Positions 15,942-24,110 of a DNA stretch of 33,859 nt are shown here, piece after piece. The notes under the pieces are model-generated. The model had not been told where the DNA came from and searched no databases. It saw only the letters and a program-made list of their open reading frames with translations. This DNA comes from an uncultured Bacilli bacterium. GTDB lineage: Bacteria > Bacillota_I > Bacilli_A > RF39 > UBA660. Numbering within the stretch: position 1 is the first letter of the stretch; each line of letters opens with the position of its first letter. The position numbers and the translations under genes are program-made. Location of the stretch: assembly GCA_947624955.1 (NCBI GenBank), contig CANQMM010000011.1, positions 1-33,859 of the forward strand, in the 5' to 3' direction.

Positions 15942-18290
15942 GTGTTATTTGATTTTGGTGAATCTATTTGGAAAATATTCGTTGGTATATTTTTACTAAT
16001 TGATGGAATTATTTATGGTTTTATTGATAAATGTTATCAATTATTTATGGCTCTAGCTTCAGCAAGAATTCTATCTAATGATGCTATCCAAACATTTGCA
16101 AATCGGGTATATATAATTGTCGGAGTGGTTATGTTATTTGTTCTTTCTTATTCAATATTGTCAACGATTGTTAATCCCGATAACACAAATAAAGGAAATT
16201 CAGGAGCAGGGAAGATATTGCAAAAAATTGTAATAGCAGTAATTTCTTTAGCAGTGGTTCCTTCTGTGTTTAACTTTTTGTATCGTATTCAAGATGTAAT
16301 GTTAAGTCAAAATGTTATTGGCAAAATTATTTTAGGGGGATTTGAAAGCAAAGCTAATGGGCAAACGATCACCGGGGCTACTTTACAAGCAACAGATGCT
16401 GAAGGTAATGTTACGGGAAGTTTTTCAGCGGGAACGTATACTTTCGATGAAACTGAAGCAGTATATGAAGCGGGCGGAAAAAACCTAGCAGTGGAAACTT
16501 TTACACCTTTTTTCCAGCCACTTGGTAATCCTGATGAAATAACTGCTCACACAGCTAACTATGTAGCAAATCCAACTCTTGTTAGTGCTGGAGGATGGCT
16601 TTGTGCGGCTTCTTTAATCGGTTCAGGGGTAGCCACAGTATTGTCAGCGGGCGGAGCTTCGATTTTTTTGGCGGCATCAGTAGGTCATTGTATTATTAAT
16701 CGTGGTGTTGCCGCTGCAAACACTGTTTCGGATATACTAAGTGGAAGAGAAACTAGTTATACAGAAGTTATGGCGGCCGCTGCCGGTGGCGATTGGCATC
16801 TTTTATCAATGTTGGCCGAAAATGTCGTTAATAATGAAATCGATTATACATTTATTATCTCATCAATTGTGGGAGCATTTATCGTTTACGTTTTAGTATC
16901 ATTTTGCTTAGATTTAGGAGTTCGAGCAGCTAAATTAGCTTATTTCCAAATGATAGCACCAATTCCAATACTGATGAATATCTTGCCAAAAGGAGATAAG
17001 GTATTTAGTACGTGGACGAAGAAAACAGTTAATACTTTTTTAGAGGTATTTATTCGAGTGTTAATTATTTATTTTGTAATATATTTAATAGCAACTTTAC
17101 CGGATTTAACTGGTGATTTCTGGGTCAACCCATTTAGTAATAGTCAAGTTATATTACCATCTAGTGGAGTAAAATTATTTGCTAAAGTGTTTATTATTTT
17201 AGGTTTAATTGTCTTTGCTAAACAAGCACCAAAATTAATTAGTGAGATGTTCGGTATTGATGGTGGAGGAATTAAACTTGGTATTCGCGAAAAACTTGCT
17301 GATGCGGGAGTTATGCGTGGAGCTGCAGCCATTGGCGGTGGATTACAAACAGCAGTTAGAAACTTTAATAATCAAAAAGGATGGCGAAGATTTACTAGTG
17401 CCGCAGCAGGTTTAGGTAGTGGTGCTGTAAGAGGATTTAATGGAGCCAAAGATGCGAAAACCTTCAGTGCGATGAATAAAGCAAGAGCCGAAGCGGTGGC
17501 TAAAGCGGAAGCTAGAAGAAATCAGCGAACTGAGAGAAGAAATTATCTTAATACAATGACTGATGAAGATGGTAATCAAGTTGGATGGTTAGAAGCTCGA
17601 GCAATCAACGCAAGAGATAATATTAAATCTTGGGCTGGTAGAGGACCAAGTACCGCGGCTTATGATATGTACGATAAGATTCAAAAACAAGAAAAAGCTA
17701 TTAAGGATGCGACAGCCGAGATATTTAGTAAATATGATAAGAAAGATTTCTTAATAAATATGGCGCGAGGAGACTTTAAAGGTGATAACGCTGATGCAGC
17801 TTTTGCAATGTATCAAAGATATATTGAAGGTTATGGTATGTCTTATAAGGAAGCGGAAGCGAGACTTAAACAAATGCAAGCTGAAAATATGTCGGGTAGA
17901 TCTGAAGCGGAACAAGTTCAACATGCGAGAGATGTTCAAGCAATGGAATCAATGTTAGCACAGTTGAAGAAAAACAGTATTTTAAAATTGGAAACAGATA
18001 TCTACAACAATCGTAATGCAACTGATTTAAGAGGTACGGTGTTAGATGGTGTTAAGATAGATGAAGTAAGAGATATTTCTTCAAAAATCAATGTATTTGC
18101 TGATGAGTTTAATCGTAGTGGTATAAATACAAGTGCCGATGGTAATACAACAATCAACTTTAATGCGGGAGATGCCGGTAAGTCGAGCGATGATATCGCT
18201 ACTGAAATGGGTCGATACAAGACTAAGATATCGCGAGAAATTGAAAGACAAAAACAACGAGAAGCAGCAACTAAGGGAGATAAGAAGTAA
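15942..18290 (+). CDS. VirB6/TrbL-like polytopic T4SS membrane protein with long charged C-terminal tail
   Basis: GTG start; N-terminal TMs, extracytoplasmic insertion, central TM bundle (IISSIVGAFIVYVLVSFCLDLGVRAAKLAYFQMIAPIPILMNILPKG), helical charged tail. Confidence 0.65.
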   Translation: MLFDFGESIWKIFVGIFLLIDGIIYGFIDKCYQLFMALASARILSNDAIQTFANRVYIIVGVVMLFVLSYSILSTIVNPDNTNKGNSGAGKILQKIVIAVISLAVVPSVFNFLYRIQDVMLSQNVIGKIILGGFESKANGQTITGATLQATDAEGNVTGSFSAGTYTFDETEAVYEAGGKNLAVETFTPFFQPLGNPDEITAHTANYVANPTLVSAGGWLCAASLIGSGVATVLSAGGASIFLAASVGHCIINRGVAAANTVSDILSGRETSYTEVMAAAAGGDWHLLSMLAENVVNNEIDYTFIISSIVGAFIVYVLVSFCLDLGVRAAKLAYFQMIAPIPILMNILPKGDKVFSTWTKKTVNTFLEVFIRVLIIYFVIYLIATLPDLTGDFWVNPFSNSQVILPSSGVKLFAKVFIILGLIVFAKQAPKLISEMFGIDGGGIKLGIREKLADAGVMRGAAAIGGGLQTAVRNFNNQKGWRRFTSAAAGLGSGAVRGFNGAKDAKTFSAMNKARAEAVAKAEARRNQRTERRNYLNTMTDEDGNQVGWLEARAINARDNIKSWAGRGPSTAAYDMYDKIQKQEKAIKDATAEIFSKYDKKDFLINMARGDFKGDNADAAFAMYQRYIEGYGMSYKEAEARLKQMQAENMSGRSEAEQVQHARDVQAMESMLAQLKKNSILKLETDIYNNRNATDLRGTVLDGVKIDEVRDISSKINVFADEFNRSGINTSADGNTTINFNAGDAGKSSDDIATEMGRYKTKISREIERQKQREAATKGDKK

Positions 18291-18772
18291 TGTATGTTGA
18301 TGAAAGAGAAGTAAACTCGTATAGAAGAATAACAGAGTTAATAAATGATTTATCGAGAACTTTAGAAAGTTATATCAGCGAAAATGGTAATAGTAGTTAT
18401 GCTGTTATTAATTTAAATGGTAATCGACTTACTCTACGGGAAGTGCAGATATTGATAAATGGTTTAAAAAGAAGTACTTCGATAGAAGATGCAAGGAGAA
18501 TGGTTCAATTAGAAAAACAGTTAGAAGAATTAATTAGGATAGTGAAAACAAAATTAATGATGGCTTCTTATACGGATAGTGATTTAAGTGAAATAAAAAG
18601 AGTGTTAGAAGCACTAACTACTCAATTACGGTATGGGAGAGATTTACCGGTGATAAGAGCTAACGAAAAAAGTAATTGGCGGTCTCTAACTTGGGATGAT
18701 GTAGAAAGAATCCAAAGACAGATAAGTAATAGACAAGTGGAATTACAAAGTAAAAGAGGATATAGATTTTAA
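18290..18772 (+). CDS. Predicted helical cytoplasmic protein of unknown function, T4SS-associated
   Basis: No TM; overlaps the VirB6-like stop codon (TAATG); charged helical composition. Confidence 0.5.
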   Translation: MYVDEREVNSYRRITELINDLSRTLESYISENGNSSYAVINLNGNRLTLREVQILINGLKRSTSIEDARRMVQLEKQLEELIRIVKTKLMMASYTDSDLSEIKRVLEALTTQLRYGRDLPVIRANEKSNWRSLTWDDVERIQRQISNRQVELQSKRGYRF

Positions 18773-18789
18773 AAAGTGGGTGATTAAAA

Positions 18790-19128
18790 GTGAATAGGTA
18801 TTTAATACCAGCAAACTCGAAGAAGTCGATGTTAATACTAGGATTTTTTACTCCTTTTGATTTAGTAATCTTTGGAGTAGGAGTAGCTTTTACATTAGGA
18901 ATGTTATTCTTGATAAAAGCAAGTAATATGTGGATGTTATTATTAATGCTGTCACCGGCATTAATTACGGCATTTTTGGTAATGCCAGTTCCGCATTATC
19001 ATAATGTAATGACATTACTAGGAAATATCTATAGATTTTATACTGGTAGAAGAGAGTATTATTGGAAAGGTTGGTGTGTGTGTGATGATTCAGAAAGAAG
19101 AAATGGCAGCAGGCGTAAAAACTTCTAG
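18790..19128 (+). CDS. PrgI/VirB3-like T4SS membrane protein
   Basis: GTG start; IPANSKKSMLILGFFTPFDLVIFGVGV, two TMs, C-terminal RFYTGRREYYWKGW motif; located immediately before virB4. Confidence 0.65.
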   Translation: MNRYLIPANSKKSMLILGFFTPFDLVIFGVGVAFTLGMLFLIKASNMWMLLLMLSPALITAFLVMPVPHYHNVMTLLGNIYRFYTGRREYYWKGWCVCDDSERRNGSRRKNF

Positions 19129-19663
19129 TAAATATACGGAAGATTGGTTACCAATTAAACAAATTATGAATGGGATGATTCAGCTAGATAATGGTTACTA
19201 TGTAACGGGGATAAAAATAGCGCCGAAGAATATTTTTATTCTCGATCAAGGAACGCAAGATGCCATAATATTTAATCTAAGAAATTTTTATAATATGTTA
19301 GATTATGAGTTTTGGTTAGTAATAGCTGATAGACCTGTAGATATTAATATCTATTTATCCCAATTACAGTTATTATATTCCAAGACCAATAGTGGAATTA
19401 TTAGAAAGTTAGTTATGCAAGATATCAACAAAGCAAATATGTTTATGGGAGCTGAGTATAACGTAGTCGATACGGAGTATTACATCTTATTTAAAGAGAA
19501 GAAATTAGAAGTAATTCAAAAGCGTATTCATAATATGATTAGTGCGTTAGCTAATTGTTCGCTTAATTCAACCCAAATATCGAATGCCGATATTCGAATG
19601 CTACTCGATAATTTCTTAAATGGGGGAGTTAAATCAACTTTAGGGACGGTGATGCCAGTATGA
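19076..19663 (+). CDS. VirB4 N-terminal domain as a separate protein
   Basis: WLPIKQIMNGMIQLDNGYYVTGIKIAPKNIFILDQ resembles the N-terminal region of VirB4/TraE ATPases; ATGA overlap with the ATPase gene. The true start may be 19085 or 19103. Confidence 0.6.
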   Translation: MCVMIQKEEMAAGVKTSSKYTEDWLPIKQIMNGMIQLDNGYYVTGIKIAPKNIFILDQGTQDAIIFNLRNFYNMLDYEFWLVIADRPVDINIYLSQLQLLYSKTNSGIIRKLVMQDINKANMFMGAEYNVVDTEYYILFKEKKLEVIQKRIHNMISALANCSLNSTQISNADIRMLLDNFLNGGVKSTLGTVMPV

Positions 19664-21444
19664 GTATCAAAAGTGAAATAGCTCCTAAGGGGTTAAATTT
19701 TAAACCGACAGAATTTATGATTGGTGATAAGTATGCAACAATATTGACGGCCATATCTTATCCAAAATATATCGATTATGGGTATCTATCGAATATTACG
19801 AATATTTCAGGCGTTAAAATTGTGGCTAAACATATACCAATAGAGTTTTCCACTTTACAAAAGATGTTAAATAAAGAAATTGCCGATTTGAAAATGCGTT
19901 ATCAAACGGAGAATGATAAAACTACGCAAGAAAGAATTCGGCAGGATTATGAATCTTTGGAACAATTTATTTCGATGCTAGCAGCAACGCAAGCCAGGAT
20001 TTTTGATTTTCAGTTACATATGATGATTATTGCGGATAATCAAGAAGAGTTGGAAATGAAAAAGATGCAATTACGGAGTTATATCGATGCTTTGGGAATG
20101 AGTGCAGTTCCTTTAATGTTCGAACAAGAAAAAGTTTTGAAATCAATTATTCCAATATTTCCTAAACAGGATATTGAAAGTAGAATTGGGACACCGATAC
20201 CATCAGTTACTATCGCGGCGATGTATCCTTTTGTCTTTGATAGTGTTAAAGATCCGGAAAATGCGATGTTATTAGGAGTCGATTTCTCCGGTGGGGTTGT
20301 CTTATTTAATCAATTCTTATATAAAATTAAAAGAGAACACAATCGCAATAATGCCAATATGATTATTCTAGGTACTTCTGGTAGTGGGAAATCGACAGCT
20401 GCAAAGTTATTGTTGCGAAGCCATATTAGAAATGGATATAAAGTAGTAGCTATCGACCCAGAAGGCGAACTAGAAGAAATGTGCAAGACATTGAACGGTA
20501 GCTTCCTCGATTTAGGTAAAGGCGGCGAGTTTGGGATGATTAATCCCTTAGAAATCGTTGTCGATGCTGATGAAGAGGAGATAGCCCAAGGATTGGGATA
20601 TACGGTATTAACAAGAACGATTCAATCTTTAAAAGCTTTTATGAAGTATTATTCACCTTCAATTGAAGATGATGTCTTAACGATGTTTAGTGAAGTAGTT
20701 CAAGATACTTATAAACGTTTTAAAATCGATTATGATACGGATTATCGGTCACTTACTTCGCAAGATTATCCAACTTTTGATGAGGTTTATGATACAATCA
20801 AAGGGCGTTTATTATCGATGCCGGAGAAGACACACGAACGCGATATCATGGAAAGATTGGAACTTAAAGTTCGACCATTAGTTAAAGAATTAAGATATTA
20901 TTTTACAGGTCATACGACTTTAAAAATTGATAGTGATTTAATTGTATTTAATATTAAAGAGTTAATGACAGCTGATGAGAATATTCGTAACGCTTTATTC
21001 TTTAATATCCTTAAATATGCTTGGGGACTTTGTCTTGATAAAGAAGTGACTTCGGTATTATCCGTTGACGAAGCCCACGTGTTATTATCTAGTCATAATG
21101 AGTTAGGAGCTGAGTTCTTAGCCCAAATTCAAAGAAGAAGTAGAAAGTATAATGCGGGAACAATTATTATTACACAACAACCAACCGATTTTGCTGCTCC
21201 TAATTTAATAATGCATGGAAAAGCGATATTCGATAATGCTTCTTATTATTTAATAATGGGACTTAAGAAACAAGCTATTGAAGATTTAAGCTTATTAATC
21301 GATTTAAATGAGAATGAAATGGATGGTATAAAATATTATAATCAAGGTGAAGCCTTATTTGTTTGTGGTAGTAGGAGAATGCGCATAAGGATTATATGTA
21401 CCCAAGAAGAATTAGATTCTTTTGGTGCTGGTGGCGGATTATAA
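19660..21444 (+). CDS. virB4: VirB4-family T4SS ATPase
   Basis: Walker A GTSGSGKSTAAKLLLRS, VVAIDPEGELEE, Walker B VTSVLSVDEAHVLL, QIQRRSRKYNAGTIIITQQPTDF. Confidence 0.9.
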   Translation: MSIKSEIAPKGLNFKPTEFMIGDKYATILTAISYPKYIDYGYLSNITNISGVKIVAKHIPIEFSTLQKMLNKEIADLKMRYQTENDKTTQERIRQDYESLEQFISMLAATQARIFDFQLHMMIIADNQEELEMKKMQLRSYIDALGMSAVPLMFEQEKVLKSIIPIFPKQDIESRIGTPIPSVTIAAMYPFVFDSVKDPENAMLLGVDFSGGVVLFNQFLYKIKREHNRNNANMIILGTSGSGKSTAAKLLLRSHIRNGYKVVAIDPEGELEEMCKTLNGSFLDLGKGGEFGMINPLEIVVDADEEEIAQGLGYTVLTRTIQSLKAFMKYYSPSIEDDVLTMFSEVVQDTYKRFKIDYDTDYRSLTSQDYPTFDEVYDTIKGRLLSMPEKTHERDIMERLELKVRPLVKELRYYFTGHTTLKIDSDLIVFNIKELMTADENIRNALFFNILKYAWGLCLDKEVTSVLSVDEAHVLLSSHNELGAEFLAQIQRRSRKYNAGTIIITQQPTDFAAPNLIMHGKAIFDNASYYLIMGLKKQAIEDLSLLIDLNENEMDGIKYYNQGEALFVCGSRRMRIRIICTQEELDSFGAGGGL

Positions 21445-21461
21445 AATAGGAAAAGGAGTGG

Positions 21462-23345
21462 ATGATGATGACTGATGAAGAAAAAGATTTAGCTTCTTCG
21501 GAAGTAGAAGATCCATCCTCTTTTTTTGATGATGAACAGCCAGAAATGGCAGATTTAACTGGGGGATTGGATGAAGAAGAAGTACCGGTAGATATTCAAG
21601 CATCAAGGAATAGGGGAAGTTTAGGAAAAGGTATTGGCCGGGTAAACCCAATGAAAACGAAGTATAAAAATACTGATGATGAAGGTTTAAAAACAAATAG
21701 ACATATAAGGGTTAATAAGAAAAGTAAAGATAGTAAAGATACCGAAAATAGTGAAGAAACGGATAATAGTCAAGCTTTAGTACCCCGTAGAGGTTTATTA
21801 GGTTCTTTATTAAATAAAAAAGATGAAGATAATAAGCAATCATCTGATGAAAGTGGTATGGATACCGTTAAGAAAGCGGTTAAAACAGTCACTGGAAGGG
21901 GCATTACATTAAAAGTTAAAATTGCAATTGTAGTATTACTCTTATTATTAGTTGCCTTACCAATCTTGCTGTTAGTGCTTTTGTCCGATTATGACGGGAA
22001 TAATCGGAGCGGTATAAGTAATGGGCGGTATTATAATGCTGCGTGTAGTTCAATTACCGTGGTCGAATCATCAACTAATAGTAACGGAACTTATGACTTA
22101 GAAGAATATGTTGCGGGGGTTGTATCACGTGAAGTTGGGGGATTTAATGACGATGTTGTCTATCAAGTAGCGGCCATTGCTGCTAGGACCTATGTACTTA
22201 GAAATCACGATAATTGTACGATAGCGGGGAATTCGACAAGACAAGCTTTTGCACCGACTAATAATGAAAAAATTATTCAGGCAGTAGCAGATACTAATGG
22301 GGCGGTATTAATGAAGAATGGGGAATTAATATCGACGATGTATGATGCCTTAGCTATTATTGGTGAAAGTGGTAATGATTATATTATTAGTCAACAAAAT
22401 CAACATATTCCTAAGAGTTGGATTTCGAGTCATCTAAGTGCTAAATCGATAGAATATTATAAGAACCATGCTCACGGTAAAGGAATGAGTCAGTGGGGAG
22501 CTTATTATTTATCGACGGAAAAAGGGTATGATGCCGAAAAGATTATAAAATATTATTATGGTGATGATGTGGAATTTGGTTCAATATTTGGCATTGGATC
22601 TTATGACAATTATACAATAGCGACATCATCGGGAGCAGCTGACCAAATCCACGAACCATTAAGAAATATTTTACAAAGTAGAGGGACGAGTGTTTCACAG
22701 TTTAACCAAGAAATGATGGAAAGTGTTATAGCAGCTGGTCCTGGTACGAGATACGGAGTAGTAGCAGCGGTTGCAGCAGTTGTTGGTAAGTTATGGGAAC
22801 AATATCAAATAAGATTACCTTATACTTATTGTGGTGCCCATAGTTGTAATATTTTAGTTAATGGTAGAAATGTTAATAAAACCGGAGGTACATACTACGG
22901 AATCGATCCGGATTGGGGTAGTTATATAGGTAATTTTTATTATGGCGCATATGGACCTTATAACTACTATGGACCGGATTGTTCAGGGTTTGTTTCTTGG
23001 GCAATATTCAATGGAGGATTCAGTGGTGCTGGTGGCGGGGCAAATTCGCAAGGTCAGTTAGGACCTAGACATTTGCTTTCTAGTGGATTTATGGCCCAAC
23101 CGGGGGATTTATTATCTAGTAGTGGACATATTATGATGATTATTGGGGTAGATCCGGAAAACCATTTGTATTATATAGCTCACGCTTCAAGTGGAGCAAG
23201 TGGTGTTAAAATAGATAAAGTCGATTATACTAATCGTAGTGATACAAGATATGTCGTAGATATGACAAACTTTTATAATACGCACGCTAATGTTACTGGG
23301 GCAGAAGATTATCGCAATAAATTTTTAAATAATATGTATACTTAG
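21462..23345 (+). CDS. Bifunctional cell-wall hydrolase: SpoIID/LytB domain plus NlpC/P60 domain
   Basis: Cytoplasmic N-terminus, TM, LEEYVAGVVSREVG...AIAARTYVL...HGKGMSQWGAYYLS (SpoIID), then GPDCSGFVSWAIF, PGDLLSSSGHIMMIIG, YYIAHASSG (NlpC/P60). Confidence 0.85.
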   Translation: MMMTDEEKDLASSEVEDPSSFFDDEQPEMADLTGGLDEEEVPVDIQASRNRGSLGKGIGRVNPMKTKYKNTDDEGLKTNRHIRVNKKSKDSKDTENSEETDNSQALVPRRGLLGSLLNKKDEDNKQSSDESGMDTVKKAVKTVTGRGITLKVKIAIVVLLLLLVALPILLLVLLSDYDGNNRSGISNGRYYNAACSSITVVESSTNSNGTYDLEEYVAGVVSREVGGFNDDVVYQVAAIAARTYVLRNHDNCTIAGNSTRQAFAPTNNEKIIQAVADTNGAVLMKNGELISTMYDALAIIGESGNDYIISQQNQHIPKSWISSHLSAKSIEYYKNHAHGKGMSQWGAYYLSTEKGYDAEKIIKYYYGDDVEFGSIFGIGSYDNYTIATSSGAADQIHEPLRNILQSRGTSVSQFNQEMMESVIAAGPGTRYGVVAAVAAVVGKLWEQYQIRLPYTYCGAHSCNILVNGRNVNKTGGTYYGIDPDWGSYIGNFYYGAYGPYNYYGPDCSGFVSWAIFNGGFSGAGGGANSQGQLGPRHLLSSGFMAQPGDLLSSSGHIMMIIGVDPENHLYYIAHASSGASGVKIDKVDYTNRSDTRYVVDMTNFYNTHANVTGAEDYRNKFLNNMYT

Positions 23346-23357
23346 AAAGGGGATTAT

Positions 23358-24065
23358 ATGAAAAAGGGTCTTTTACTTATTTTAAGTTTATTAATATTTA
23401 GTGGTTGTACAGCGGAATATAATTTAAATATTAAAGGGAATAACTTTAATGAAGAATTAGTATTTGTGGGAAGTACGCAAGAAGAGAAAGAAGAAATTAA
23501 ACAATATAAATTTTGGAATAATGCTTTTGTAGATGATCAAGTAAATAGTGAAACTAATGATAAATTAGAAGGAGTAGAGTATTATGACCAAGTAGTAATT
23601 GAAGATAATCTCCATTTTAAATATAGTTTTATGAAAAATAATTATCGCATGTCCAATATCGTTAATAGTTGTTATAAATCTTTTAATGCGACAGAAGTAA
23701 ATGGAAAATATGTTATATCGACAAGTAAAGACTTCTTATGTTTTGATAATTATCCGAATCTTGAGAAAGTAACGGTTAAAATAAATGTCGATTTTCCAGT
23801 AAAAGAGCATAATGCTAATAATGTTTCTGGGAATACCTATATATGGGAAATTGTAAAAGGAAAAGAAGATAACTCAATATTTATTCAAGAAGGTAGTAAA
23901 GATGTTAGTCAAGATAAGCCTAATCAAGATATCCAAGATGAAATAATTACGGATGAAGGGGTAGAAGAAAAGAATAGTAAACAAGAACTAATTTATATCC
24001 TTATTGGTCTAGGTGGATTTGGTTTGGTATTATTTATTTTAGGGATGATAAAAAAGGGTAGATAA
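23358..24065 (+). CDS. Lipoprotein with C-terminal TM, T4SS-associated, unknown function
   Basis: Lipobox LLIFSGC; C-terminal IYILIGLGGFGLVLFILGMIKKG. Confidence 0.65.
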   Translation: MKKGLLLILSLLIFSGCTAEYNLNIKGNNFNEELVFVGSTQEEKEEIKQYKFWNNAFVDDQVNSETNDKLEGVEYYDQVVIEDNLHFKYSFMKNNYRMSNIVNSCYKSFNATEVNGKYVISTSKDFLCFDNYPNLEKVTVKINVDFPVKEHNANNVSGNTYIWEIVKGKEDNSIFIQEGSKDVSQDKPNQDIQDEIITDEGVEEKNSKQELIYILIGLGGFGLVLFILGMIKKGR

Positions 24066-24077
24066 TGAAAAATTATG

Positions 24078-24086
24078 TGGTATAAT
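24078..24086 (+). promoter_or_regulatory. Extended -10 promoter for virD4
   Basis: TGGTATAAT, same element as at 15486-15494, 25 nt before the ATG at 24111. Confidence 0.5.
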
Positions 24087-24110
24087 ATCCCTAGTGTTTG
24101 GTGGTGAATT

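Noticed and set aside
17144-18220. Antisense ORFs (62, 62, 72 aa) inside the VirB6-like gene
   Set aside because: Overlap a well-supported long CDS, with no independent motif.
21439-21696. Antisense 85-aa ORF at the start of the SpoIID/NlpC gene
   Set aside because: Composition artefact opposite an acidic coding region.
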